A stretch of 43,183 nt of DNA from a virus. The position numbers and the translations under genes were made by a program. Location of the stretch: the IMG/VR virus record IMGVR_UViG_3300047551_003045, positions 1 to 43,183 of that record. One strand, given 5' to 3'. The notes under the pieces were generated by a model. The model saw only the letters and a program-made list of their open reading frames with translations. It had not been told where the DNA came from and did no database searches. The stretch's first letter is position 1; every line of letters begins with the position of its first letter. Below, piece by piece: positions 32,003 to 40,413 of this stretch.

Positions 32003-32569
32003 TCAACCAATTTTATACATCATGGTGCATATGTATTTGCGTCCAGAATTAACGGCAAGTGCTTCGTGCATTATTGTATGAGGGAATACTACCACGCTCC
32101 CAGCTTTTGCTTTAAATTTGGCAACTTTATGTTGCTCCTCGGTTATTGGGCCCCTAGGTTTACCCGGTGTTGTATCGCAAATCTTGTCGTAAATTACCAG
32201 TTCTCCATCAGAATAATTATCATTAAAATAGAAGACAACGGAAATGCAATTAGCGGTAGTTTCATAGAAAATATCAGAATGTGCGCCTATAAAATTACCT
32301 TCTTCATATACAAAGAAGTGTGGCATATATTCATTGATTTCTATTTCTGTATGACAATCTAACAGATTTGCAATCTTGCTAAAAATTTCAATATTTTTCC
32401 CAATTCCGGAAATTAGAAGTTTTGACAAGTGATAATCATCGTTTTCTGAAAACGAAAGTGGTGAGGAATCAGAGGCACGTCTATTGCTGTTGCATAAACG
32501 ACCATTCATCTCAGAAACAATTTTATTAGACAATTCGGTAGTAATTAAGTTCTCTATATATACAATCAT
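32003..32569 (-). CDS. Fe(II)/2-oxoglutarate dioxygenase, prolyl-4-hydroxylase-like
   Basis: 188 residues, ATG overlapping the stop of the TauD-like gene (ATGA). The iron triad is intact: AHSDI (H97, D99) and MHEAL (H168), with R177 in NSGRKYI for 2-oxoglutarate. Also NDNYSDGELVIY and KAKAGSVVVFPH, the same frame of motifs as the enzyme at 28684-29553. Length is normal for a minimal P4H-type domain. The substrate is unknown; a protein target is plausible for this family. Confidence 0.85.
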   Translation of the reverse strand: MIVYIENLITTELSNKIVSEMNGRLCNSNRRASDSSPLSFSENDDYHLSKLLISGIGKNIEIFSKIANLLDCHTEIEINEYMPHFFVYEEGNFIGAHSDIFYETTANCISVVFYFNDNYSDGELVIYDKICDTTPGKPRGPITEEQHKVAKFKAKAGSVVVFPHTIMHEALAVNSGRKYICTMMYKIG

Positions 32570-33432
32570 TGCAGGTATAAGTTTCTATTATTCCTAAATG
32601 CCCATATGCCTTCAAAATAGCGTTCTGATTCATTGAAACCACCAGTTACAGCGTGGTACATCCTTAATAGGTCAACAAAAACAATGTCATTTTGCTGCCA
32701 TTTATGAACTATTAACACTTTTTCGTTGTTGAGGATATTGCCAACAATTTTTCTGCATACTGCTCCAAATCTGGCCCTAATATAATCAGTTGGAGCTTTT
32801 CCTAAGTATTTGTAAAGTTTCATTTCAAACGTGACAATTTCTTGCGGAGGTAAATAGACGATGGGTTGACCGGTTATTGGGTGGGTCACTATTGGGCATA
32901 TCGGCTCAATCGATTCGCTAAAGTCTTCAGCACAATGGCCAGGGCTGTGCGCTCTTACATCTTCTATAAATACACAGTTTTGCATAAAATCTTTCTCTTC
33001 TGTCGAAAGAAACTGAACCAGTGATTGTGCGTCAACAAAATATGTTTTGCCTGAATTTTCGCTGCATGTAAAAATTTTCATATTCCATGTTGCTCCGCAC
33101 GCCGGATTCGGAAATCCAATATGCTCCATGTGCCACTGAACTAAAATTTCATCATTACCGGGTGACTTTCCGTTATTTTCTAACTTCCTGGCATTTATTG
33201 TTGGGAGATGGTTTTCTTTATATTTATTTGCAGTTGTCGGATTACTGGTATTTGGTATCCACCCCATTATGTTTCCAAATAGCGTCAATAATTCACACTG
33301 CTCATCACTTGATATTTCTGCACCACGAAATACGACCACCCCATTACTGATTAGCACTTTCGCATACTGCTCAATGCGTTCCTGCACATCGCTAAATGAA
33401 TTAATTAAAATTGGATTAATTAAAGTTGACAT
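32566..33432 (-). CDS. Fe(II)/2-oxoglutarate oxygenase, TauD/TfdA-like
   Basis: 288 residues. GVVVFRG near the start and QWHMEHIGF (H101, E103) give the TauD proximal motif, with TYFVDA after it; ITGQPIVYL and DIVFVDLLRMYHAVTGG supply the distal His (about 260) and the SER-R pair for the cosubstrate. The ATG is only one base away from the 3' end of tRNA-Asn, with no ribosome site, so the processed message may be leaderless. Enzymes of the family oxidise small organic molecules; the substrate here is not predictable. Confidence 0.8.
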   Translation of the reverse strand: MSTLINPILINSFSDVQERIEQYAKVLISNGVVVFRGAEISSDEQCELLTLFGNIMGWIPNTSNPTTANKYKENHLPTINARKLENNGKSPGNDEILVQWHMEHIGFPNPACGATWNMKIFTCSENSGKTYFVDAQSLVQFLSTEEKDFMQNCVFIEDVRAHSPGHCAEDFSESIEPICPIVTHPITGQPIVYLPPQEIVTFEMKLYKYLGKAPTDYIRARFGAVCRKIVGNILNNEKVLIVHKWQQNDIVFVDLLRMYHAVTGGFNESERYFEGIWAFRNNRNLYLQ

Positions 33433-33433
33433 G

Positions 33434-33506
33434 CTGGCGAGGCAGGGCTCGAACCTGCGACAAGCGGATTAACAGTCCGCTGCTCTGCCATCTGAGCTAC
33501 TCGCCA
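33434..33506 (-). tRNA. tRNA-Asn(GTT)
   Basis: Acceptor TGGCGAG/CTCGCCA, D arm GCTC...GAGC, anticodon arm GCGGA-CTGTTAA-TCCGC with anticodon GTT, and T arm GCAGG-TTCGAGC-CCTGC. It reads AAC and AAU. It is the only one of the seven not reading an A-ending codon. Confidence 0.95.
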
Positions 33507-33532
33507 AAATTGCAAAAACATCCTAGAACAAA

Positions 33533-34210
33533 TTACGGGCAAATGCTGCCATTTTCGACCCATGCCTTAAACGTGACCGGCATTTTTTGTGCAAATATTG
33601 CCTGAACCCGATTTGCATAACGCTGAATGTCGATTTGGGCGGTTTTTGCTGTGCGCAAGCTAATGAAATTCATTAAAGAACGCGCATTTACTGTCCAGTA
33701 AAATTCCGTATACATACCGACAGGAAGCACAACTCTGGCTAATTCTTTTGCCACCCCAGCATCTACAAGTTTGCTATATGCGTCATATGATGCAGCATTA
33801 GCATTTTGTATTATCTCAACAACCGATGATGATGTTTCGTCCGGCATTGGGGAGAAAAAATATGCCCCAGGCTTTCCGCTTTGAGAACGAATATCATCTT
33901 TGTTCGGCACAAAGAATTCTTCTTTCATGATGCTATAGCGAGCGGAAAATTCATTAAATGAACCAATGCGGTGCCTAAACCATTCTCTCGCCACAAAAAT
34001 GGGGCATTTGACGTGAAATCTAAATGCATTATGTTCAAATGGGGTGCCATGTTTTTCCCGCATAAGAAAGTTGATTAGGCCTTTTGCTTTGTCGTCAAGC
34101 TCTACCGATGACTGTGAGAATGAAACCCTTGCCGCATTTACAACAGATAAATCATCAGCCATACATGCGTCAAGCCGCACAAATCCGATGCCATCAACAT
34201 CTTCAATCAT
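33533..34210 (-). CDS. thyX: Flavin-dependent thymidylate synthase
   Basis: 225 residues with GGAG about five bases before the ATG. The ThyX signature RHRIGSFNEFSARYS is at residues 79-93 and the second conserved stretch NARSLMNFISLR near residue 180. The enzyme makes dTMP from dUMP using methylene-tetrahydrofolate and FAD/NADPH. Flanked by two tRNA genes and followed upstream by the ribonucleotide reductase, so the phage carries its own dTTP supply. Length is normal. Confidence 0.95.
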   Translation of the reverse strand: MIEDVDGIGFVRLDACMADDLSVVNAARVSFSQSSVELDDKAKGLINFLMREKHGTPFEHNAFRFHVKCPIFVAREWFRHRIGSFNEFSARYSIMKEEFFVPNKDDIRSQSGKPGAYFFSPMPDETSSSVVEIIQNANAASYDAYSKLVDAGVAKELARVVLPVGMYTEFYWTVNARSLMNFISLRTAKTAQIDIQRYANRVQAIFAQKMPVTFKAWVENGSICP

Positions 34211-34223
34211 TGTTTCTCCTTTG

Positions 34224-34296
34224 CGCTCCGAGTAGGACTCGAACCTACAACCTACTGATTAGAAGTCAGTTGCGCTATCCATTGCGCCATCGGAGC
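34224..34296 (-). tRNA. tRNA-Arg(TCT)
   Basis: Acceptor GCTCCGA/TCGGAGC, anticodon arm ACTGA-CTTCTAA-TCAGT with anticodon TCT, and T arm GTAGG-TTCGAGT-CCTAC. It reads AGA, which is abundant in this phage but rare in G+C-rich actinobacteria. Confidence 0.94.
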
Positions 34297-34331
34297 ATTT
34301 TCTAAAATGCTATCCGAATCGGCCCAAAAAA

Positions 34332-36257
34332 TCACTTAATTGGACAGGCTCCAGTGGCGCAATCATCCATTGACAACTCGCCGTCAAAGTTACTGTTTAC
34401 CAGCGGAATAGAAAAATCAATTTTAGAAAGCAGTTTTTCATACTGAGATTTATCAATTTCCTCATATGGTGGAAGTGGGAAATTATGGTCGCTATGAAGT
34501 AGGAAAGATACAGACTTTACGCTCTTGTCGTAATTTTTCGTTAGCCACTCCTGAATTGATTGGAGCTCTTCGCGCCTGTAATAAACAGTTACCGACACGG
34601 CATTGTCAGCCCATACCGTTTGCATCTTCTTCACCCACTCGAGCTGCTCAATCGCTGTCATATTCGCAGCGAGTATTGCTCCATCTGGAGACTCGCATGG
34701 GAAATCAACGACATAGCGCGTATGGTCTTCGCGACCATCAATCCCAATATCCCACTGGACTTTGTATCCACGCTTTCTGCATGCGTCTACCAATGGGTCA
34801 GATGCGCCAAAACGAACACGACGAATATAGTACTTCGCATATGCGGGATGAATTCCTGGAGTTACACCGGGAAGGAGGGATAATGTTCCTGAAGGCTGAA
34901 CCGTTGTTAGGCGGACAGACTTCGGGAGCCCTAGCTTTTCGCTCCACTGTGCATCAAACGATTCCAGGTTTGAATATGCCGTATCTAGCCACTCAACTTT
35001 TTCTTCAGGGCATTGCAATATCCCTGTTACGGACTGGCCAAGTCGTGCGTTCTTGCGCACAATATTTGTCGTTTTCTCATATGGGTACGACATCGTGGTT
35101 ATGTGCTTCTGGACTTTATACAAAAGAATTGAAATGTCAAGGAGCTGCTCAAGTGACTCAACATTGGGCAAAAAGATTGTTGAAAGATTGCATGATTCGC
35201 CATCAGCTAAGGCAATTTCAGCGCACGGATTGAATCCCTCAACCGACATGTCTTGCTTCTGTTCCCCCAGACGTCCATGTTTTCTCGCAAGCTTTCTATT
35301 AACAAGACCATATGGTTCACCGGAACCGTCGTATCCCTTCCATAATTCCGGCATTATTTCATCATATGAATCTGCGTAAATGCTGTTATTTGAATTTGCC
35401 CTCCACGCTGGAACTGAACCCGTCGACCAGTTCTTGGCGCGAATGAAAAGCACATCATCTGGGTCACCGATTGCTATCTGCGCTGAGCGTCGCGATGAAC
35501 CCGAAACGACTATACGACCAATAATATTGCAAATATCTAGCACGTCTATAGAACGAAGCTTCTTGCCCTCGCGATTCTGCATCACTTTGCAAATATCAGC
35601 AATTCCATCAATCAACGCTCCAGGACCAGATGCTGTACCACCAAATGTCTTAAGTGGTGCGCCGAATTCGCGAATCAGAATCGTGGAGTACGTAAATGAT
35701 TTTCCAGTATCAAAATACGACTTTAGAACAGCGTGCAGCAATCGCTTCCAACCCTGGCGCGAATCGGGGACAATGATGTCAGCGTCATTGGTCCGCTCGT
35801 GGGTGATTGTTACGCCTGGTTTAATTTTCGGAAGTTCATGGATTTTTGAACGTTCTACAGAAAAACCAACACCGCCGCCAAGCATTAGGTATTCAAACAA
35901 CATCTCAAAATCTTCAATCGATTCGATATTTGTGAAATAGCAGTTGTTTAGAGATGTCGCGTTATATTTTTTGACAAGTGGCGTTCCGAGTTGCCATAAA
36001 GAGCGACCAGACAGTGAGCATCGCAAATTGAACATATGGTCGAAAAGGCGCTTTGCCTCCTCCTCCGTAAGTGGTGCGCCAATTTCGATAGCACCATTGA
36101 TTACTCGCTGAAGTGTGTCAACCCATGTTTCGCTTTTTGCATCATCAATTTTTCTGCTATATGTCCGGAGAAAAACAATCTCGCCCATTCCGTTAAATCC
36201 CCACGGAGCATTTTTGCGTGCATAATCAGCGACGAAAGAGTCATCTATGAAAGACAT
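34332..36257 (-). CDS. Class II (B12-dependent) ribonucleoside-triphosphate reductase
   Basis: 641 residues, AAAGGA upstream of the ATG. Landmarks match the monomeric adenosylcobalamin-dependent reductases: SLNNCYFTN (C106), GGGVGFSVERS, GSSRRSAQIAIGD, FNPCAEIALADGESCNLST (C345, E347, with C356 the partner or thiyl region) and LTTVQPSGTLSLLPGVTPGIHPAY. The C-terminus DDCATGACPIK carries the C-x4-C redox pair (C633, C638) of this subfamily. It converts NTPs to dNTPs and needs cobalamin from the host. It works with ThyX and possibly the thermonuclease to feed phage DNA synthesis. No glutaredoxin or thioredoxin gene is seen here. Confidence 0.93.
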   Translation of the reverse strand: MSFIDDSFVADYARKNAPWGFNGMGEIVFLRTYSRKIDDAKSETWVDTLQRVINGAIEIGAPLTEEEAKRLFDHMFNLRCSLSGRSLWQLGTPLVKKYNATSLNNCYFTNIESIEDFEMLFEYLMLGGGVGFSVERSKIHELPKIKPGVTITHERTNDADIIVPDSRQGWKRLLHAVLKSYFDTGKSFTYSTILIREFGAPLKTFGGTASGPGALIDGIADICKVMQNREGKKLRSIDVLDICNIIGRIVVSGSSRRSAQIAIGDPDDVLFIRAKNWSTGSVPAWRANSNNSIYADSYDEIMPELWKGYDGSGEPYGLVNRKLARKHGRLGEQKQDMSVEGFNPCAEIALADGESCNLSTIFLPNVESLEQLLDISILLYKVQKHITTMSYPYEKTTNIVRKNARLGQSVTGILQCPEEKVEWLDTAYSNLESFDAQWSEKLGLPKSVRLTTVQPSGTLSLLPGVTPGIHPAYAKYYIRRVRFGASDPLVDACRKRGYKVQWDIGIDGREDHTRYVVDFPCESPDGAILAANMTAIEQLEWVKKMQTVWADNAVSVTVYYRREELQSIQEWLTKNYDKSVKSVSFLLHSDHNFPLPPYEEIDKSQYEKLLSKIDFSIPLVNSNFDGELSMDDCATGACPIK

Positions 36258-36309
36258 TAGTTAATCCTTTGTTTCGTGGTGTATTTTTTCAAGTAAGAGA
36301 GAAGAGTGT

Positions 36310-36338
36310 AGCCTACAAAAAAATAGTGAAATAGTCCA
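36310..36338 (-). promoter_or_regulatory. Candidate promoter of the ribonucleotide reductase gene
   Basis: On the minus strand TGGACT (36338-36333) and TAGGCT (36315-36310) are 17 bases apart in the 112-base gap before the gene, giving a leader of about 45 bases that contains the AAAGGA ribosome site. Confidence 0.4.
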
Positions 36339-36356
36339 GCGTCGTATGAAATTTTT

Positions 36357-36378
36357 ATTCAGTTTGCAATTACTGAAT
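36357..36378. repeat. Inverted repeat over the stop codon of the small zinc protein
   Basis: ATTCAGT (36357-36363) and ACTGAAT (36372-36378) form a seven-base-pair stem with an eight-base loop covering the stop codon of the minus-strand gene. No T-run follows on the minus strand, so it is at best a weak terminator. Confidence 0.3.
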
Positions 36379-36699
36379 TAAGCCAATTTCTTTCGCTTCG
36401 GAAAGTGGTATATAGCTACCCTTCTTGTGGATAACTATTTCTGCTGTAATATTTGGCGCAATATCCCTTTTCTCAACGATATCTTCCTCGACGTAAAAAG
36501 TTAAATTATTATCAAGCGAAGAATTTGTGTTATAACCAAAAATTGTTTTTGGTGGCCCATCGCCGCCTGCGCAATCCCCCGTCGGGTGCCCGCATACTGG
36601 GCATGGAGTTCTATCGGCCCTTACAATCTGGACCCCGGCTATCTCTTCGTGCTGCCCACCGCTTCCGCCAAATGCAGGACTATTATAAAAAGCACCCAT
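36370..36699 (-). CDS. Small zinc-ribbon phage protein (CPVCGHPTGDC)
   Basis: 109 residues. The motif CPVCGHPTGDC gives C-x2-C...C and a His, a probable zinc site, with a Gly-rich N-terminus and a beta-rich C-terminus ending PLSEAKEIGLIQ. I recognise CPVCGHPTGDC from small proteins of actinobacterial phages, function unknown. No ribosome site is seen, but TAAAAT lies six bases before the ATG, suggesting a leaderless message. Confidence 0.65.
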   Translation of the reverse strand: MGAFYNSPAFGGSGGQHEEIAGVQIVRADRTPCPVCGHPTGDCAGGDGPPKTIFGYNTNSSLDNNLTFYVEEDIVEKRDIAPNITAEIVIHKKGSYIPLSEAKEIGLIQ

Positions 36700-36705
36700 A
36701 TAAAT

Positions 36706-36711
36706 ATTTTA
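36706..36711 (-). promoter_or_regulatory. -10 element for a probable leaderless transcript
   Basis: TAAAAT on the minus strand (five of six consensus bases) is followed by ATTTAT and then the ATG of the CPVCG protein. The start of transcription would fall on or next to the start codon. Confidence 0.4.
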
Positions 36712-36718
36712 CAACAAG

Positions 36719-37357
36719 TTACTCGGTAGTAAAATCCTGGACCATGAAGCCCATTTCGTCCATCTCGTCACGAATACGATTTAACCGAGTTTCACTTGCG
36801 TCAACTGGAGTCTCCATTAGCGAGCGTCGAAGCATCGTCGGATATCTTGCCTGTCTAATATGTTTATCTGCTTTTTCTGGATAAAATAATAATTCGTGCC
36901 AATTGACCTTTTTGCCTAACCCAATTGAATATGGTGCCGCAACCATTGATACCGGAGTTACTGAGTTATCATCATAAATACTGGTGTGACTTATTGTTAA
37001 GCACTCAAGCACCGGCATCTCGCTATCAAGAAATGCACTAGATAATTCAATTCCGTTTGTTTTCTCGGCGTCAAGCGAGCAGTACCCCTCGGAAACCATT
37101 GTTATCGAGCTCACCGCCCAATACTTTCTCATTGTTTCGCATAAATCTTTACACTTAGAAAAACGCTCATCATGTGAGAGTCTTGAAATGTCATTTTTCA
37201 TTTGAAAAATCAACATTAGATATCTTGGTGACCACCCAAGGAAATGTGTGGCCACATCCTCCCCTATCCCGTGGTCTGAAATGGCTGTGTCTTTTGCTAG
37301 TTGGGCTGACGTCAATGCAAGTGCCATTTTGCTGAAATCGTCGACGTATTGCTCCAT
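36719..37357 (-). CDS. Unrecognised 212-residue protein
   Basis: I prefer the ATG at 37357 (MEQYVDDF); the frame remains open to a GTG at 37447, which would add 30 residues that look less protein-like. Neither start has a ribosome site; TAATAT lies eight bases before the ATG. The protein is mixed alpha/beta, with LGWSPRYLMLIFQMK, a YCSLDAEKTNGIEL segment and VNWHELLFYPEKADKHIRQA near the C-terminus. No family recognised. First gene of the minus-strand block, divergent from the basic protein gene at 37460. Confidence 0.65.
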   Translation of the reverse strand: MEQYVDDFSKMALALTSAQLAKDTAISDHGIGEDVATHFLGWSPRYLMLIFQMKNDISRLSHDERFSKCKDLCETMRKYWAVSSITMVSEGYCSLDAEKTNGIELSSAFLDSEMPVLECLTISHTSIYDDNSVTPVSMVAAPYSIGLGKKVNWHELLFYPEKADKHIRQARYPTMLRRSLMETPVDASETRLNRIRDEMDEMGFMVQDFTTE

Positions 37358-37459
37358 TTGATTAAATATTAATAACTCATAAATTTTGCCATTGTAAATA
37401 GTTATTATGGTTTCTGCTATATCCACTACCGAGATGCTTTTGTGCACTAATGTTGCTAT

Positions 37460-37753
37460 ATGGCAACAAATAAGAAAAACACAGCAAAAACAACATCAAA
37501 AAAGCCGGCAGCAAAAAAGTCGGCAAGCCCCAAAAAGAAGCCAGCAGCTTCAAAGTCGGCACAACCAAAGAAGAAGGCTGAACCGTCAGTTCTTGACTCT
37601 GCTGCGTCTCTTGCGAGCTCTGAGGGCATTGTGAACGCATGGGAAACAACCAAGGACCAGGCGGTTGCGAACTTTACCGCAGCAATTAAAACTGAAGTTT
37701 CGAAGAATAGTAAGTTCAAGAATTTCTTTGTAAAGCTCTTGGGCGGCAAATAA
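37460..37753 (+). CDS. Lys/Ala/Pro-rich basic protein (histone-H1-like tail)
   Basis: 97 residues. The first 45 are low-complexity K/A/P/S (KKPAAKKSASPKKKPAASKS), as in histone H1 tails and the C-termini of actinobacterial HU proteins, so it probably binds DNA without sequence preference. The last 50 form an amphipathic helical domain ending KFKNFFVKLLGGK. No Shine-Dalgarno is visible; TAATGT six bases before the ATG is a possible -10. Confidence 0.6.
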   Translation: MATNKKNTAKTTSKKPAAKKSASPKKKPAASKSAQPKKKAEPSVLDSAASLASSEGIVNAWETTKDQAVANFTAAIKTEVSKNSKFKNFFVKLLGGK

Positions 37754-37762
37754 ACTCTTGGA

Positions 37763-38179
37763 ATGACAACCGAGCGTAGGCGCTCACCAAAACGCAAGAT
37801 ACTCGAGATAAAAAAGCTCGGGCCATGGGGCGATATCTCGTATCATCATGTTCTTTCATGCGGTCACACGGAGATACGAAAAAGGGCATCGTCCACTAAA
37901 GAGATTGCCTGCCCATGGTGTCTTCGCGCGGCAGAGAAAAATAACGAAATAAAGGCGTTAACGCGCATACCGTCATCAAGAATTGAATCAGAAGACGAAT
38001 TACTCGCAAACGACGAAGTAAGAATAGAAAGAATTCGCGCTTCCCTTGCATCAAGATTTGCCATCCCGGTAGATGCAGTTGATGTTCACTGCGAAGATGT
38101 TTCTGGACAACTAATAATTAAAAGTGCAACTATTTTCCTTTCTGGTCAAGACGTGACAAGAGCTATCGACCAGCGCTAA
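37763..38179 (+). CDS. Small zinc-binding protein (CGH...CPWC)
   Basis: 138 residues, starting nine bases after the previous stop, with a poor ribosome site, so probably translationally coupled. The N-terminal half has HHVLSCGHTEIRK followed by CPWCLRAAEK, a C-x-H/C-x2-C zinc knuckle; the C-terminal half resembles a small alpha/beta domain with SRFAIPVDAVDVHCEDV. No named family. Confidence 0.6.
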   Translation: MTTERRRSPKRKILEIKKLGPWGDISYHHVLSCGHTEIRKRASSTKEIACPWCLRAAEKNNEIKALTRIPSSRIESEDELLANDEVRIERIRASLASRFAIPVDAVDVHCEDVSGQLIIKSATIFLSGQDVTRAIDQR

Positions 38180-38205
38180 ACTGCTCTGCACGAAAGTGGG
38201 GGCAT

Positions 38206-38616
38206 GTGAAAAACACTAAAAAAAATCAAAAGAGCAATATGCCGAAAAACGCAATAGGCGATACTGAGATATTGAATCTCACTGTTGCTCCAGAAATGCG
38301 CAATGAACCACCAAGAAATGGTTTATGTGCAGATATGGGACCACAAATTTTCTTTCCATTTACGCTTGATGAACAATCTGGTCCTGAATTTCGAAAAAAA
38401 TATATTGAGGCTCGGCTAAATACGCAAACAGCAAAAGAAATGTGCCATCAGTGCCATGTTATAAACGAGTGTTTTGCGTACAGCGTCTATCACGAAAAGT
38501 ACGGAATTTGGGCTGGATTAACTGAGCGCCAAAGACAAACTATTCGTAGGAGATTGAAAATTAAATTGATTCAGCGTGAGCCAATCAATATGATTCCTGG
38601 AATGAATCTGAGATAA
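38206..38616 (+). CDS. WhiB-family transcriptional regulator
   Basis: 136 residues from a GTG with GGGGG just upstream; an in-frame ATG at 38239 is an alternative. Four Cys in the WhiB order: C41, then CHQC (C80, C83) and C89, spacing C-x2-C-x5-C, binding a [4Fe-4S] cluster. The G(I/V)W(A/G)G-type turn is present as GIWAGLTERQRQ (100-111), followed by a basic tail (RRRLKIKL) for DNA contact. WhiB proteins act with the housekeeping sigma factor and are found in actinobacteria and their phages, so this is the strongest host clue. It could control the phage promoters seen here. Confidence 0.88.
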   Translation: MKNTKKNQKSNMPKNAIGDTEILNLTVAPEMRNEPPRNGLCADMGPQIFFPFTLDEQSGPEFRKKYIEARLNTQTAKEMCHQCHVINECFAYSVYHEKYGIWAGLTERQRQTIRRRLKIKLIQREPINMIPGMNLR

Positions 38617-38622
38617 CCGACC

Positions 38623-40413
38623 ATGACATCTCTATTGTCGCCAGAAACGGAAAACTTTCTCAATCGCCTTGAGGGTGTCCGCAAAACAAGCACTGGATGG
38701 GTAGCGCGCTGCCCATGTAGGAATGACGACAATAACCCATCGCTCTCTGTTTCCCAGGGCAATGATGGAAGAGTGCTTGTTACATGCCATAGGGCCATGT
38801 CATGCAATGTTGACGAAATTTGCACTGCTGTAGACCTTAAGGTCTCCGACTTAATGCCGTCGAATGGAAAGCGCGAAATTACGAGATTCGACAGTACAAA
38901 AAGCGAGTCCAAGAAGCAGCAACCAGCTTACGAAAAACCTAAATTGACATTTGTTGAGTCGTATGACTTCACCGATGAAAATAACAAACTCCTGTTTCAA
39001 AAGGTTCGATATGTAGACGAGAACGGCAAAAAAACATTCAGCCAAAGGAAGCCCGATGGCAAGAATGGATGGACGTATTCACTCGGTGATATTCCAAAGG
39101 TTTTATATAATTTGCCAGCTGTTCTTGAGGCAAAGCGAAACGGTGTTCCAATCTGGGTTGTTGAAGGGGAAAAGGATGCGAACACGCTTATTGATATGGG
39201 TATTGTCGCAACAACAATGCCCGGTGGTGCTGGTAAATGGCTTGAAATACATACAGAGGCACTTTCTGGCGCAATAGTCGAGGTGGTTGCTGATAACGAC
39301 GAAATTGGAATTAAACACGCACAACAAGTAGTTGAAACATTGTCTAATGCTGGATGCAGTGCGCAAGCATGGGTATGTCCATCAACAAAAGATATTACTG
39401 ACCACATAAAAGCTGGTGGGAATATTGATGAGTTGGTCCCACTTGGCGAAATCATATCGAATGATGGTGCTACTACTACCGAAGAAAAACACGATTCCCT
39501 ACTTGGGCCAGAAGATGTTGCACTGGTCAAATTAGAAGAATTATTGCAAAGAACTGACCTTAATGCGAAACAAAAAATTGCTAAAAGCAACTTAATAATT
39601 GCAACGTCAACTGTTTCATTTGTTCTTGATACTGGTCGTCTCGTTCAATGGAATGAATTTATTGAAGAAAACTCTGGTGATAGTTATGAATGGGTAATAC
39701 CAGGATTGCTTGAAAAAAGTGAGCGAGTAATTGTCGTTGCAGCAGAAGGTGTTGGAAAAACCATGCTGGCTCGCCAAGTTGGGATTCTTTGCTCCGCTGG
39801 AATAAATCCATTCTCGTTTCAGCAAATTCCGCAAATAACGACGCTTACGGTCGACCTAGAAAACCCAGAGCGAATCATCCGTAGAACATCACGGTCTATT
39901 GCGATGCAGGCAATGAGCCATGCGCGAGTGAAGAGATTGAATGCGTATCTTCTATCTAAGCCATCCGGTATGGACCTACTGAAGGCTGCTGATAGAGCAA
40001 TTCTTGAGCAGGCAATTGACGAGACAAAGCCACAACTACTAGTTATTGGGCCTTTGTATAAGGCGTTTCTCGACCCTGGTGGCAGGACGTCGGAATCAAT
40101 AGCAATTGAGGTGGCTAAGTATCTAGACACAATTAGGACCGTATACGGTTGCGCGCTATGGATTGAACACCACGCTCCACTTGGAACAAGTTCAACGTCA
40201 AGAGATTTACGACCATTCGGCTCTGCTGTATGGTCTCGTTGGCCAGAATTCGGAATCTCTCTTCAGCCAGACCCTATGGCAGGGGGTGATTATGTTTATG
40301 ATGTGAAGCATTTTAGAGGTGCCCGTGATGAGAGGCATTGGCCGACTAAAATGAAGAGAGGAAAACGCTTCCCATTTGAGGTGCTGGAATGGATGAAGGT
40401 TGGCGATGAGTGA
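38623..40413 (+). CDS. Primase-helicase: CHC2-like zinc finger, TOPRIM and RepA-like ATPase
   Basis: 596 residues, seven bases after the WhiB stop, without a clear ribosome site. N-terminus: Zn finger of the DnaG type (C30, C32, C55, C61) with DDNNPSLSV. TOPRIM domain: WVVEGEKDA (E181, E183) and VADND (D224, D226), then DITDHIKAGGN. C-terminal RecA/RepA ATPase: VVAAEGVGKTM (Walker A 376-380), LTVDLENPERIIRR, QLLVIGPLYKAF (Walker B-like) and IEHHAPLG. The fusion resembles phage and plasmid primase-helicases that open the fork and prime replication. Overlaps the next gene by eight bases. Confidence 0.88.
   Translation: MTSLLSPETENFLNRLEGVRKTSTGWVARCPCRNDDNNPSLSVSQGNDGRVLVTCHRAMSCNVDEICTAVDLKVSDLMPSNGKREITRFDSTKSESKKQQPAYEKPKLTFVESYDFTDENNKLLFQKVRYVDENGKKTFSQRKPDGKNGWTYSLGDIPKVLYNLPAVLEAKRNGVPIWVVEGEKDANTLIDMGIVATTMPGGAGKWLEIHTEALSGAIVEVVADNDEIGIKHAQQVVETLSNAGCSAQAWVCPSTKDITDHIKAGGNIDELVPLGEIISNDGATTTEEKHDSLLGPEDVALVKLEELLQRTDLNAKQKIAKSNLIIATSTVSFVLDTGRLVQWNEFIEENSGDSYEWVIPGLLEKSERVIVVAAEGVGKTMLARQVGILCSAGINPFSFQQIPQITTLTVDLENPERIIRRTSRSIAMQAMSHARVKRLNAYLLSKPSGMDLLKAADRAILEQAIDETKPQLLVIGPLYKAFLDPGGRTSESIAIEVAKYLDTIRTVYGCALWIEHHAPLGTSSTSRDLRPFGSAVWSRWPEFGISLQPDPMAGGDYVYDVKHFRGARDERHWPTKMKRGKRFPFEVLEWMKVGDE

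Noticed and set aside
34466-35233. 255-residue plus-strand open frame opposite the ribonucleotide reductase
   Set aside because: It lies wholly antisense to a well-supported gene, has no family resemblance and no ribosome site; the same holds for 35380-35940.
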